Assembly (NCBI RefSeq): GCF_037392515.1
Contig: NC_090290.1
Coordinates: 23,519,753 to 23,583,752 of the forward strand
Source of the DNA: Haliotis asinina
Lineage: Eukaryota > Mollusca > Gastropoda > Lepetellida > Haliotidae
DNA: 64,000 nt
Direction: 5' to 3'
Shown here: positions 12,301-33,123 of the stretch, piece by piece
Layout of the letters: each line of letters opens with the position of its first letter
How positions within the stretch are numbered: the stretch's first letter is position 1
Translations under genes and position numbers: made by a program
Notes under the pieces: generated by a model
Told to the model about the DNA's origin: nothing
The model's database searches: none
The model's input: the letters and a program-made list of their open reading frames with translations, nothing else

Positions 12301-15300
12301 CACGCAGTCGTCCGCTGACAAGTCACTAAATCATGAGTCCATTCTTATTTGTCTTCTGGGGATGCGGTTGTCCCAGATGGTTCCAGTTTCACCATGAGCC
12401 CCAGGCACCGTTCAAGCCGCTAACAGGTTTTCTGTGTGACCCGGAGATGCACCCTAGGGCGTTGAAATCCTACGATTCAGTTAAGCGTACCCCCTATTCT
12501 TAACATATGAATCACACTGAGATGAGCGGGAACCTATTTCTTTGGGCATCTTAAAACTCAATGAAATCTTGTCTTTTAATGTGTTTTTTTGTTTTAATTA
12601 CCTGGGAAGAAAAGGGCGATAAGCAAAGACTTGTTGTATTATCAGACAATTTATTAGTCTCTTCCCGAACGGAGCTGAAATACACAACTGAATCCAGAAT
12701 TGACTGATGGTAAATATTGCGATACTGCGGTATACCATTGTAGTTGTAAAGACCACTACAAAAATAACCTGGTTTCCAGAACACTGAAACAGAGAAGAAA
12801 CGACACGGAAACCAACATTTCCAGTTGGTATCCAGGGAGTTTCCTATAGTTTCATTGTGGTTTCCATGCAACTGAAACTGTACCATTTCAGGATAGTTTC
12901 CAGTTCGTTTCATTACCCACTCCTCCAAGCGGGATCCAGTTGGTTTCCGTGTTTTTAATTTACTGTTGGTTTCCATGAAACTTGAAACTGAATTTTACAC
13001 CATTTCAGGATAGTTTCCAGTTCGTTTCATTGCCCACTCCAGGCAGGATCCAGCTGGTTTCCATGTATGAGTTTATTGAAGGTTTCAACCTGGTTTCCAT
13101 GTATGAGTTTATTGGAGGTTTCAACCCGGTTTCCATGTTGTAGTTTCCAAACTAGTTTCCAACCTAGTTTTCAACCTAGTTTCCAATCTAGTTTCCAGGA
13201 ACTGAAACTTGCTCATGCCGGTCCTTTACCTGCTCCTCCGGAAAAGAGGTTGTTTCATGTCTCACATGTAGCAAATCAGGCATTTTATACAATTGCATAA
13301 TGGTAAAAAGCTTCAGGATGACAAATAACAGAATAAAACACAAATTCATTAAAGTTTATATTCAACAATCTGTTTGTAAACAAATAATATTTGGAATATT
13401 CATATTAGTAAATGAAGTAAAAGCAAGGGAATAAATAGCAGTGAGTACAGAATGTTTTCTTAAACACATCAGTGTAGATCAGCCCATATCACTTGGCTTC
13501 CTAGTTTGAGAAATGTTAGCTGTTTCCCCAAGAGAGGAAAACTTTCTGCTTCTTCTCCTCCGGCCAGTCAATCGTTTCACAGCCTTCCTGCTTTCCAGCT
13601 TCTGAAAGTTAGAAAATAAACTATGAATACAAACAAGCATTCGTCAACAATATCCATGGCTAGAGAAAGGAAAACAGTATTGCTGAAGGTGAAATAAACT
13701 GAACCCCCACAGAATGGAATCTAGTTGGAAACCAAGTCATTTTTGTAGTGGACCTGTACGTGTATTAACCTAGTCACCTAGATGGGCATCCCATACCCTT
13801 TATCTCCTCTAAGTAACGACATCTGAAGGTATCTGGCACACTTCAGTTGATATTTATTTATAATTTTCTAAGAAACACTGCACATACTCAGAACCTATGG
13901 ATTGTGTGTTTGAGTTGTAAATCCATGTTTGACAGACGAAAATCAATTATTTACTTTTAGTGTATTTCTCATCAGAACTGAAACAATGTAACCGTACGCG
14001 TGAACATGATTCCTTCAGAAATCTTATGATTCCCAAGTTATGTATCCATTATAAGAAACATCTGATGAACCACGATTTTTTCCCTTTCCAGAAGCAAAAG
14101 CAGCTTCCTCAAAAGAGACAGTTCCTGTTGAAAATGAGGCAAACACAGTAGATGGCACTGAATACCAAACACCTAGCAAAGGAGACAATTCTGTACATGA
14201 TATACCAGATGCTGTTGAAGATGACCAACCAAAAGCATCGCCTGAAAATCCTGAAACCAGTGATAAGTCAAAAGAAACAGAAGAAGTTCCTAAGGAAGTG
14301 AAACAGGAACCATCGTCCTGCTGTGGAAATTGTCTGCGGAAAATGTTTTCAAGTTTCGTCATTCTCTACAATGGGTGGCGAACATACATGACGTATGATG
14401 TCGCCAATGCTGGACTTGGATTGGCCTGCCTGTACATGACTGTTCTGGGCTTCGATAATATCACCACAGGTAAGACAGTCAGACTAGAAGTTGTACCAGG
14501 AATAGTAGGAACGTTGCTACCTATGAAGATCCCGATTTGAATCTTCATCTTGTCGTAAGGTTGAGTCACTTGTTTAGCACTAGTTTTCATACCCGATCAT
14601 GTAGATCAATGTTCATTATATTGATCACTGGATTGTCTTGTCCAGACTTGGTTATGACTTGATCGCTGTCACATAGCTGGAATATTGTGGAGTGTAGCGT
14701 GAAACAAGAAACAAACACAATATCACTTTTGGGGGTTTGGGGTCTTCATCGTTGAATTTGTGTTCGTAAGGAATTTTTGTGATCAGATCCAAATATGCAC
14801 TCACTCTTTTATTGCAGGCTATGCTTACTCTCAAGGAATATCCGAGTCAGTCCTTGGAGGCTTCCAGGGAGGTGCTGCTGTAATTGGCATATTAGGCACC
14901 CTGGCCTACCCAGCATTACGGAGATGCGTAGGTCTGGAGAGGACCGGACTGTTCGCCCTGCTCGCGGAGATCGCTTGTTTGACGATGTGTGTCGTGTCGG
15001 TGTGGATGCCAGGCAGCCCTTTCAACCCATATTACTTCTTTGAGGACCATCCTTCAAGCAATCAGACCACTTGCTCCCCCCAGGCAATGTCTGCCAACAG
15101 CTCGCTGGCCACAGCCTCTTTTCCTGCTGCGTCTTTCAACTCCTCGACCTCGACGGTTCCAGCAGGAATAAAGATCCCAGGGGTGACTGCTGATCCCATG
15201 TCTATCAATCCAGGCAACAATACGACACCTGGTGTTCCAGGCTGTGTGGAGGACACCGGTCCAGAGTCCTATCTCTCCATTGGCCTACTCATGGCGGGGA

Positions 15301-16134
15301 TCATCACTGCTAGATTTGGTACGTTCCATGAGCTCATGTTTATCAGGATTTCTTTACTGTGTAAATACTACTTTTAAGAAAATACCCACTCAGGTAAATT
15401 CCTGTTCCTATTTGAAAATGAACATTACGTTTTAAATCATATGATGATTAAGCCATCTTAATAATATCATGGCGGGAGACCCCAGATATGCGTTTTCACA
15501 CATTGTGGTCTTGTCTCGATTTGAACCCACCTCAATTTGTGATCATTGAACTGTCAGAGGGTGCGAGTTTTAATTCTTCAAGCTGAACTAGTATTCATCT
15601 TCAGCCTCCGCCTCAATATCCATTCTTCCAGTAATGAAAGGTGTAGCACTTGGTTTGTTGTGTGAAAATGATCTTTCTAAGAAAATTAATGTAACTTTTT
15701 GTTCATAGTCTGTCCAGTTTGACCACAGGCCTGCTTGATACATTTATGCCTCTCTCTACTGATTTCAGTTTTGAACTCTTTTAGTTTTAGTATAACTCTG
15801 AAACTATTTTCTACAGTTCTCTGTTTCAGGTTTGTGGGTGGCAGATCTCACTATCACACAGCTGTTCATGGAACGGGTGAAAGAACATGAACGTGGGAAG
15901 GTGAATGGCGTTCAGAACTCTATCAACAAGTTCATGGATGTGCTCAAGTTCATTCTTGTCGTGGTACTTCCACAAACACCTGTGTTTGGTTACTTGGTGA
16001 TTGTATCATTCGCTTTCATATGCCTTGGCTTCGTGCTTTATGCGTCGTACTCCAGACGTTCAAGGGGACATCTTCTACCATTCCACAAAAAGTGCATCAC
16101 AGCGGAGGAGGTGAATCAGGCAGCTGCAGCTTAG
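3321..16134 (+). CDS. SLC40A1-like: Ferroportin-like transporter, gene A (8 exons)
   Basis: SLC40 family metal exporter, expected as a 12-helix plasma-membrane protein; the vertebrate member exports ferrous iron. Coding exons: 3321-3636, 8754-8821, 9393-9552, 10829-11071, 11572-11787, 14092-14469, 14818-15318, 15830-16134. All borders are GT/AG and the phases join to about 728 residues (human 571). Family motifs: [17 protein letters not shown] (TM1), [41 protein letters not shown] (TM7), [12 protein letters not shown]. Exon 1 adds about 105 acidic, hydrophilic residues with FDNPVY at residues 24-29; it ends in a strong GTGAGT donor whose phase fits exon 2. Exon 6 opens with a Lys/Glu/Pro-rich cytosolic loop; exon 7 has a long Ser/Thr-rich extracellular loop with NSS and NTT sequons. 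Human H43, C326 and H507 align with A, N and F. A second donor 9 bases downstream of exon 5 (after 11796) would add three residues. It converges on gene B. The family call is firm; transport substrate and exon 1 are inferred. Confidence 0.9.
3390..3407 (+). other. FDNPVY (NPxY-type) sorting motif codons in gene A
   Basis: Residues 24-29 of the predicted cytosolic tail read FDNPVY, identical to the LDL-receptor clathrin internalisation signal recognised by PTB-domain adaptors. An acidic run (DDDDGDD) follows at once. Genes B, C and D lack it. Confidence 0.6.
4905..5045. repeat. AACGTTGTGAC-type repeat element, short copy
   Basis: Repeated, partly inverted motifs around GTCACAACGTT and GACGTTG, in gene A intron 1. 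It shares a line of text (GACTCCCATTT then ATGTCAC) with the longer copy near 35.9-36.4 kb, so both belong to one dispersed family. No class was assigned. Confidence 0.5.
6960..7745. repeat. 79-bp tandem satellite, about 10 copies
   Basis: Near-identical 79-base units starting AACAATGATAAACTGTAAA, in gene A intron 1. Copies differ by a few bases (for example TATTATAG versus TACTATAG), and the last two are more diverged. Confidence 0.95.
8279..8415 (+). repeat. tRNA-derived SINE (family T), head damaged
   Basis: Starts GGGGTGGTGGGGTAGCG but lacks most of the tRNA-like B-box segment. The body CATTTCTGGTGCTCCCTGCC and GCTAAAAGTGGCGTAAAAC is intact. Gene A intron 1. Confidence 0.8.
8879..9005. 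repeat. 48-bp tandem repeat, 2.7 copies
   Basis: Units beginning GGACATTGTATAGAGACATT start at about 8880, 8928 and 8976, in gene A intron 2. The repeat opens long antisense frames that are not genes. Confidence 0.9.
9543..10690 (+). repeat. Minisatellite derived from gene A exon 3 donor site
   Basis: The higher-order period is 159 bases (TATTCTTAGG at 9601, 9760, 9919, 10078 and 10237), built of three roughly 53-base subunits. Most subunits contain ACTCAAAGGTGAGGTT or a variant. This resembles the true exon 3 end and 5' splice site (ACTAAAAG/GTGAGGTT at 9552/9553), so the array seems to have grown from the splice junction itself. It fills most of gene A intron 3 and becomes irregular after about 10380. 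Confidence 0.9.
12754..13750 (-). mobile_element. Non-autonomous CACTA (EnSpm) element, 997 bp
   Basis: The ends are inverted: CACTACAAAAATAACCTGG on the left, the complement of TCATTTTTGTAGTG on the right, flanked by a 3-base target duplication gac (12751-12753 and 13751-13753), the CACTA hallmark. Subterminal regions are packed with GGTTTCCA/TGGAAACC repeats. Read on minus, about 13500-13620 resembles the second-gene exon of the larger CACTA element at 59098-62771, so this is an internally deleted derivative of that family in reverse orientation. It lies in gene A intron 5. Confidence 0.88.
14538..14712 (+). repeat. SINE-like family N copy
   Basis: Diverged copy: CTTGTCGTAAGG, GATCACTGGATTGTCTTGTCC, then CATAGCTGGAATATTG. 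Gene A intron 6. Confidence 0.75.
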
Positions 16135-17419
16135 GGCTGTGTTATAGTTTTCTCAGAAAATATTGAGAAAATATTTACTTCCTAATACTGATGACAGAAT
16201 TTTAAAATCGTGGTTACATTATGTAGTAAGGTACTCAATATGGGAAGTACCTCTTGAAGGCTTAAGAATGAACCTTACAACTTCAAGAGTTATCTCCCTT
16301 GGTTTAGCAGACGACTTCGTTTGTTGACGTGCCAAAAAAAAGGAGAAGAGAAAAGAGAAGCTGGTTCTAGATGATTTTGAAAGGGATGTGACTATTGTAA
16401 CAGAGTCAGCTGGTAGACATGACATTCCCCTGTCTATAGTAAGCATAACTTAAGAATTTTCAGTCAGGAGATGGGACTGACTACAACACAATGACAAGGA
16501 GGAAGTTCAGAACTATGGATAGCCGGCGACCTTGTCAGAGTCGGAAAAAAAATTAAAAGCTTTGAGAATATCAGAGATGAGATGATTAATAGAAAAGTCG
16601 GCAGGTATGTAAAGAACCTTAGGCAAGAATTACACAGTTGATAAGCGAGGACTTTTCTCACCACTGACGAACGATGCATGGAAAGAAAGACGTTTGAACT
16701 TGTGTAGGGCTCACGAAAATCAAGATGTCGATGTTTTGTTTGATGAAAGTTCTATCCGACTTTTTGCCTAACTGTGTGAAACGTTTGGCAAGAGATGCCG
16801 TGAAACCTATCTACCAACACCCTAAACATAATCTGAAATTTCACGTGGAGTAGGATATCATTGTACTGATAGGTACATCTTGGAGAGTTATTTCCCTTGC
16901 ACTGTACACAGCAGTTCAGTGAGTAAAACAGCTTGTCCGACCCGTACCTTTCTCGCTGTTCCTTCCAAAAGAAGGTAATTAAGAATAGAATAAACTTTTA
17001 AGAAGGACTTAGAAACATTGAGGATATGAAGAAAGAAGTGAATAACAGGATATGCTGTTATACGATTTCAAACAAACTTTGATCGGTAGTGTACCAAGGC
17101 GCATTCAGTCCTATATTGCAGTGCAAGGTCTCACAAAGTACCGAAAACATGCTGTCGCAAAGCATACTGAACAGCAAAAGAAACGCAACATTCTCCTTTT
17201 GAAAATTTTCAATAGATAGCATAAACGTGAACGCTTACATTTATGAGAGTTCAATTATAATTTGTATATAAGCATTAAAAAATTGCCAAAACAACTTTCT
17301 CAATAATTTCTGGGAATACTAAGTACTACATGAATCCGGGTGCACAGAGCGACCTCAGCATCAGTAACTCAGTGTTTTAGTCAGGGAATCAGAACCTGCT
17401 TGAACCTTTGCTTTCAAAC
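16135..17419. other. 3' flank of gene A, no further gene recognised
   Basis: Contains possible polyadenylation signals for gene A, ATTAAA at 16552 and AATAAA at 16989; neither is supported by a mapped 3' end. No convincing coding region or repeat family was seen. Confidence 0.35.
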
Positions 17420-17577
17420 AGAGGGGCGGCTAATAGCCCAGTGGTTAAGACATTGGCACGTCATGTTGAAGACCCGGGTTCGATTACCCACATGGGTACA
17501 TTGTGTGAAGCCCATTTCTGGTGTCCTCTGCCATGATGTTGATGGAATATTGATAAAAGTGGAAAAATATAACCCAA
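17420..17577 (+). repeat. tRNA-derived SINE (family T), 5' part
   Basis: A-box-like TAGCCCAGTGG and B box GGGTTCGATTACC are followed by the body. The copy is interrupted at 17578 by a CACTA end fragment, and its last 72 bases are repeated exactly after that fragment. Confidence 0.85.
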
Positions 17578-17790
17578 CACAGCAAAAATAAGCTGGTTTC
17601 CGGAACACTGAAACCAAGAAGAAACGTCATGGAAACCAACATTTCCAGTTGGTATCCAGGGAGTTTCCTATAGTTTCATTGTGGTTTCCATGCAACTGAA
17701 ACTGTACCATTTCAGGATGGTTTCCAGTTCGTTTCATTACCCACTCCTCCAAGCGGGATCCAGTTGGTTTTCATGTGTGAGTTTATTGTA
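17578..17790. mobile_element. CACTA terminal fragment inside a SINE
   Basis: Begins CACAGCAAAAATAAGCTGG, a variant of the CACTA terminus, then follows the subterminal region of the 12754 element for about 210 bases (GTTTCC repeats, GCGGGATCCAGTTGG) and stops without a second terminus. Confidence 0.8.
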
Positions 17791-17885
17791 GGTGAAGCCC
17801 ATTTCTGGTGTCCTCTGCCATGATGTTGATGGAATATTGATAAAAGTGGAAAAATATAACCCAATTTTGCAAAATTCACTCAATC
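17791..17885 (+). repeat. Duplicated SINE body after the CACTA fragment
   Basis: Bases 17792-17863 are identical over 72 bases to 17505-17576. The copy then runs on into a tail-like ATTCACTCAATCAG segment. Confidence 0.85.
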
Positions 17886-18431
17886 AGTCACTTTCTCTAA
17901 AGACCTCATGACGACCTTACCCTTTTAGATCAAGGACAAGGTCAAATAAAGTCCATGGTTCCACTATTTTACGTTCTGGTTAAGGTTATAGAATGATCTT
18001 CTATGGGTGTTCTAATTAGATTTGCTGACGTTTTAACCTGACTTTGTAAAGGAATCAACACAAACGGAAATTGACAGAAAACAACTACTGATCGAGTCGG
18101 TCAAAGTTACCTTGCTCTGGTTGACGTTGCTTTTACTGACTCCTAAACGATGTCATTGATTTTATTCACGAAGGTTATACAGGGTTTATGATGCTTGTCA
18201 GAAATTCATGCGCAACCATGCAGTCTTCTTAATTTCAAAATATAAAGGAGATATGCTCTAGGTTGGAAATATATTCTCCCGCAAGGCTGCTCAGCTCGCT
18301 ATCTGGATAGATAATACAATTTCGATTTCAACTTTCTGAAATGTGTTAATCCAAAGGTGATTATCACATACTAATGTATATGATTTGACGGTCGTTTAAA
18401 GTGTAACTTGTGTGTGTTATTTTGCTCAGAT

Positions 18432-18465
18432 TGTGTGTGTGTGTCTGTCTGTCTGTCTGTCTGTG

Positions 18466-18497
<32 letters not shown>
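18432..18497. repeat. TGTC microsatellite
   Basis: Tetranucleotide tract with a short TG lead-in. Confidence 0.95.
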
Positions 18498-19082
18498 GTG
18501 TATTGAATTGACACTCCTAGAACTGAAGTATTCTTCAAAATAAGTAAAACCCAGAGTCTGATCACCATAACAACAATATGGAGTGTATAATGTGAGCACA
18601 GGTTTGGAATTGTATCCACATTTTGCCCAGTAGAAGTGAATATAGTTATTCGCAAGTAATGTCACTGTGTGTTTTCATATTAATGTTAATAGACATTTTA
18701 ATACACGGTTACCTTGGCTTGGTGGAATATACTAACGTATTTGTATAGAATATTGTTACATACCAATTTAGTTGTAATATCATGATGTTTAATGTTTTGT
18801 TTATACCAGTGTTTATTCATTTTTGTTGAAGAATGTTGCTTCTCTTTGAAAGGTCTTAGCATGGACCAGAGACAGCAAAATTGCAAATAATCAAAAGTTA
18901 ATTAAAAACATGTAAAGATATCACTTTCACTTTCACTGAGCTTTATTTTAATTTAACCTTTTGTATTAAAGAGTGACACTTGCTTTGTTTTTTGTTTTGT
19001 TTGCTTTTTGGTCCTTTCATCTTTTCCATTTTATCCCCTTTTCTTTTTTTTTCTTATTTCTTTTCTATACGTTTTCTCTGTT

Positions 19083-19212
19083 TTGAAGGGTGGATGGGGT
19101 GGGAGATGGGGTGGGGGATGGGGTGGGAGATGGGATGGGGGATGGGGGTGGGAGATGGGGTGAGGGATGGTGGGAGATGGGGTGGGAGATGGGGTGGGAG
19201 ATGGGGTGAGGC
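19083..19212 (+). repeat. G-rich minisatellite (GATGGGGTGGGA)
   Basis: About ten imperfect units of GGGATGGGGTGGGA. Runs of three or four G at short spacing on the + strand give it strong G-quadruplex potential. Confidence 0.9.
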
Positions 19213-19484
19213 TGAAGGTTGAAAAATGAGGAATATTGTTTACCTTTGTCGGAACATATATTGCACACTGAAGTCTTTTGAACAGTTGGGAGATGTCTTC
19301 TTACTAAATTATGGGAAAATGTAAAATGCGCTCAAAATGTGATTTTTTTTGTTCATCCTGAACTTTACAGTGTGTTTTGTCTTCTTCCTGCAAATATCCT
19401 GGACCCATTTGTTAGTGGAGTTTTGTTTTGGATGTCATATCACCATCTCCATCTTTCATGATTGCCTATACAGAGGGAAGGTGG

Positions 19485-19635
19485 GCTAGGCTAGCGATTA
19501 AAGCTTTTTCTCGTTATTCTATGGCTCGTTTCGGTTCAATGTATGGGTACAATGTGTGTAGCACATTCCTGGCGTCCACCGCCGTCATATTGCTGGAATA
19601 TTGCTAAAAGCGGCGTAAAAGAAATCTCACTCACT
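19485..19635 (+). repeat. tRNA-derived SINE (family T)
   Basis: Head GGCTAGGCTAGCGATTAAAG, decayed B box, body GCTGGAATATTGCTAAAAGC, CACT-type tail. Confidence 0.8.
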
Positions 19636-19739
19636 CAGTCATCTACACCTCGCATGTTTTACATTGTTTAAGCAAAAATACAACCTGTAATATACATTAA
19701 AATTGTGTTCTTTAAACTCAACCATATTTGTTTATACTA

Positions 19740-19893
19740 TTTATTTTACGCTGCTTTTAGTAATATTCCAGCGATATCACGGAGGGGGACACCAGAAAAT
19801 GGGCCTCACACATTGTGCCCATGTGGGGAATCGAACCCGGGTCTTCGGTGTGACGAGCGAACGCCTTAACCACTACGCCATCACCCCCGAGCT
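19740..19893 (-). repeat. tRNA-derived SINE (family T)
   Basis: Reverse copy with an intact B box (GGGTTCGATTCCCC on minus) and the A-box region. It lies about 100 bases from a + copy, giving an inverted SINE pair. Confidence 0.88.
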
Positions 19894-20727
19894 TAATGAA
19901 CAGAGTTATACATTGGAAAGGCAGACAGACATTTACAGATTCATATATTAGATTAGCTAACCGGCGAATTATGTTAAGTGTGAGCCACTGAAAATGTGAT
20001 AGTTTTTAGCGTTTCAGAAATATATGTTCACATTACGGAGATGTATAATTTCCTTAAGAGCTCAGAACAGACATTATAGGCCGCTTACTACAGTTTTCGT
20101 TCTCGCGACTCTCTTCAATACAAAGCAAATGGCAGATCAAACGATGTTGATAGTCACTCGGCGCTACATGTGTCAGTGGGATCACCCCTTGTATTGTGCG
20201 TGAAAATCAACAAGTCAAGTACTGCTTCTTTGAGTGGCATTTGGAAGCTGGTATGATTAACAGGAACGATATTTTTAAGGATAGACAGCTCAAGTAGTAG
20301 TTATAACTCGATATTTGACAGATGTTCAGATAAAGGCGTTATTTGACAGCATCCAACTCGAGTTATTTCTGACGCACCGGTACTCTTGGAGGTTACGGAG
20401 AACAGTGACTAGTGACGAATGTAACACGATGCAAGACTTTGGGTTAAAACGTTCAGGTCGTCCTCGTGACTGGGTTTTATAGACATATATATGTAATAGT
20501 GCTCAGTGTGGCGTAAAACTAAACTCACTCATGTTTATTACCACTTGTCAGCCAGTCAAAAACCCTTGATGCGAGTCACAGTTTACGCGGCTCGTCCCCC
20601 TTCATGAACTCGAGATGTTGTTCAATCCAGATGGGAAAAGAAGAATGAAATAGACATGTTTGTATTTTTTAAACTGTTGGCACCCCGCCAGAACATGAGT
20701 TGCATAATCTTCATATACATAATCATC

Positions 20728-20898
20728 CATGAAGATCCGGGTTTCAAATAGGTCTCAGCGCCCCATGCTTGTCGTAAGACATTGCATCCTAACTGTGTAG
20801 ATCGAAGCTCATACTTTTGATCACTGGACTGTCTGGTACAGACTAGTTTATGTACATACCACCGTCATATAGCTGGAATGGTGCTGAGTGCGGGATGT
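20728..20898 (+). repeat. SINE-like family N copy
   Basis: CATGCTTGTCGTAAGAC, GATCACTGGACTGTCTGG, then ATATAGCTGGAATGGTGCTG. Confidence 0.82.
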
Positions 20899-20943
20899 TA
20901 GTTCGGTGACATGCATGACTTAAGGGCCACCGTGACTGAGTCA

Positions 20944-21079
20944 GTTACGCCACTTGCAGCAATATTCCAGCAATGGGCACCGGAATGGGCTTCCCACATC
21001 GTACCTATATAGGGAATCGAACCCGGGTCTGCTGCGTGCGGAGCGAACGCTTGAACCACTAGGCTACCCAACCGTCCCT
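20944..21079 (-). repeat. tRNA-derived SINE (family T)
   Basis: On minus it has a clear A-box-like TAGCCTAGTGG and B box GGGTTCGATTCCC. The middle of the body is shortened. Confidence 0.85.
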
Positions 21080-21907
21080 ACAAAAGCATGGAAGTTACGA
21101 CCACTCAAGCACTATCATCGCAACACGGACCTGGAATAGGATCTCTTCAAAGTATTTAGTTCCATAAAAACATTGAATATGTAATTGGCACGTTTCCTCT
21201 TTTGAGCTCTCTTGTGAATGCTTCCGTAACAAAATAAACAATAAACCTCGAGTTACAAATACTGTGGATTTGACATAAATTTACACAAAGCTGACTTCAT
21301 TGTTCGACCTATTTCTTAGATTTTGATTGCAAAAAGATCCAGCTATTTTATAGTTAAACCATTATTACAGTGCAAAGAATCAAATGTATTCGCATAAAAT
21401 ATTACGCTTCTTGAAGATAATGGGTTTTTCAAAAATACATTATAAACACACTACTAGAAGTCAAATATTCTTGGAATTATAGAAAAGCTCGGCACTGAAA
21501 AATAGTTTCATTCCTTCAAGATAACGTTTAATCATCACTCCCTGTCTCCATGTGCCGGGTTGTTTGCAGTGAACGTTTGTTGTAAGTGGCAATAGAGGAC
21601 GTGTAGCATTTAAAGTGTTTACGTAAGTACGCTGTTTATGTCCTGTTCAGCCATCAGAGAAATGAAGATCTTTCAAGTAAATTATTCATTTGGAAGAGAT
21701 GCTAAACGCGTACTTCACCGATTTATTTTCAATTGTGTTTGGACTTTTCATAAAGACGTTCTTCTTTTGTCAATATTATGATGAAGACCTGCCGGCACTG
21801 CGGGATTGTTCCCGATCGAGACGGTCATCAGCTTCAGTTATCCGCATCCCCGGGACAGACAAATCTAGGTATTTGAATTAAAAGCGAGTAATTTCGTGAT
21901 AAATGGG

Positions 21908-22063
21908 CGAGTGAGTGATTATGGTTTTACGCCGTGTTTCCAGCAATATCACGGCTAGGAACACCATAAATGGACTTCACACCCATGTGCCCACTTGTGG
22001 AATCGATCCCGGGTCTTCGTCGTGACAAGTCAACGCTTTAACCACAATGCTACCCCGCTGTCT
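21908..22063 (-). repeat. tRNA-derived SINE (family T)
   Basis: On minus the head GGGGTAGC, B box GGGATCGATTCC and CACT tail are present. Confidence 0.85.
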
Positions 22064-22264
22064 TAATTACTTAAAGGTCACGTAATCAACTATGGGTTAT
22101 CAAGACTTGCCCGGCTTCATGGGCGTTGATATTTAGACCAAGTATATCTATCCACAATGCACAAGGGTAATACGTTCGATCCTCTCGTCAATTAAACAGG
22201 TTCGAACCTTTTGGCTACTCTGAGCACAATGCCCGATTATTACAACCTGTTGTACTCAGTGACT

Positions 22265-22498
22265 GAGCGAGTTTGCTTTTACGCCGCATTAAGAGACATC
22301 CCAGCTTTATGGCGGCAGTCTGTAGATAATCGGGTATGGACAAGACAATCCAGTGATCAGCATCATGAGCATGATCTACGCAATCGGGATCCGATGATAC
22401 ATGTCAATCAGGTCAGCGAGCCTGACCACCCGACCCCGTTGCTTTTTATGATAAGTATGGGTTGCTGAAAAAAAATTCTAACCCGGAATCTGCCACGT
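22265..22498 (-). repeat. SINE-like family N, nearly full length
   Basis: Complement of the family N consensus, including AGCGAGCCTGACCACCCGA and the distal AACCCGGAATCT end. Confidence 0.85.
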
Positions 22499-22985
22499 GA
22501 TTGTCTGGTCGCGACTTTGACCGTCCAGCCTAAACAAAGGATGTCTGTGGTTTCCATAGCAACCACATGCCAAGCTGTTTTAAACAATTCAGTCTCAGTT
22601 ATATACAACTTCGGTCCCGAAATTTAGACCTCATCGCCGCCGAAAACAATCCTTGTTGGTACAGCCTTTGGTGTAGATGTAATTGCACGTAGAAACAACA
22701 GGGTGATAAATATCTACGCCACAATAATAATTATCATTTTAGCATTCGGTGCTTGCCATGTTCATTCATTTTCGAGATACATAAACCAGACAGATACTTC
22801 GCTCCCTGTTACCCAGAATTTGGAAACATAACTGATGATTACTGTGTCATTAGATCCACAAAATGAGAGGCATCGTGTCAATTAGTTTGATTCGAAAGAG
22901 TCGGTTTCCGCCCATAAGAATGTACTGCGCTTTGCGGGTACTGAACTGTAGAAATGACAGTTGCACTGGCCGCGATTATGTGCAA

Positions 22986-23193
22986 ATGAGTTCGGTTTTA
23001 CGCCGCACTCAGTAATATTCCAGTGTCGGCAACCTGTAAATAATCGAGTCTGTACTAGACAATCCAGTCAACAGCACGAGCATCGATCCACGCAATTGGT
23101 ATACGAACCTGACTACCAGTCTCCTTACTCGCCTCTTACGACAAGCATGGCTTACTGAAGATCAATTCTAACCCGGATCTTCACGGTGATAAT
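22986..23193 (-). repeat. SINE-like family N copy
   Basis: Complement of the family consensus with small internal deletions; both ends are present (TTTTACGCCGCACTCAG and AACCCGGATCTTCAC). Confidence 0.85.
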
Positions 23194-23893
23194 ATATGAA
23201 GTATTATAAGAAATGTACAGTTCTTTTCTACCTTCCAAACACATTCAGTTTTTGTAAGGATTGTAGGTTTCTATAAGCTCACACTGCAAAAATCACATGA
23301 ACAATATTCCAACACTACATATTTAAAACAAACAATGCCAGGCTTTTGATAATCTTTAGACAAATATCATGCAAATATTCTAAGAACAAAATGTGCACTT
23401 AACTAAAACGCACGTGTGACATGGATGTAAATGCGCGAATACAATTTACGGTTTCAATGTTATAAGAAAGCTGTGCAAATGGTAGTATTTTGTGAATCTA
23501 ATGTAATGATCATATGGGTGTATGAATATCTAAAATTCTGTGATATAAAAAAAGTGAAAAAAATTGCCGATATTTAAGACTTGCTGCGGAAAATGCCAAC
23601 TTCGTTACACTTTAATATCTATGCTTAGCTTGTGTAAAACTTATGTCATTGCTATATCAAAGTTTTAATCTATTTTCAATTATGCACAAAAAAATCCAGT
23701 TTACCGTGTAATTCTTTAAAAAGATGGCAGTTTTGCATGTACTCCTATAACGTTCTTAATGTAAACAGTGGCCGTCCATCTTGGATTTCAAACTAGATTT
23801 CACTGAATCAGTTTGTTTTGACAGTGTTCAATTTATATCACAGGATTATTCATACCACAATAGGTTATAACATCCACTAAGCTCACTGAATCA

Positions 23894-23899
23894 TTTATT
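23894..23899 (-). terminator. Candidate poly(A) signal of gene B
   Basis: AATAAA on minus about 60 bases after the gene B stop codon. The placement is typical, but it is not supported by transcript data. Confidence 0.45.
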
Positions 23900-23959
23900 T
23901 TTTTTATGGAAGCTAGCGGTATACCAACTATAAGTAAACAGCAGCTGTTTTAGACTTTT

Positions 23960-33123
<9,164 letters not shown>

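Noticed and set aside
19740-19893. tRNA gene suggested by the A and B boxes
   Set aside because: The boxes belong to the tRNA-derived SINE head; no acceptor stem or anticodon arm closes, and the SINE body follows. The same applies to the other family T copies.
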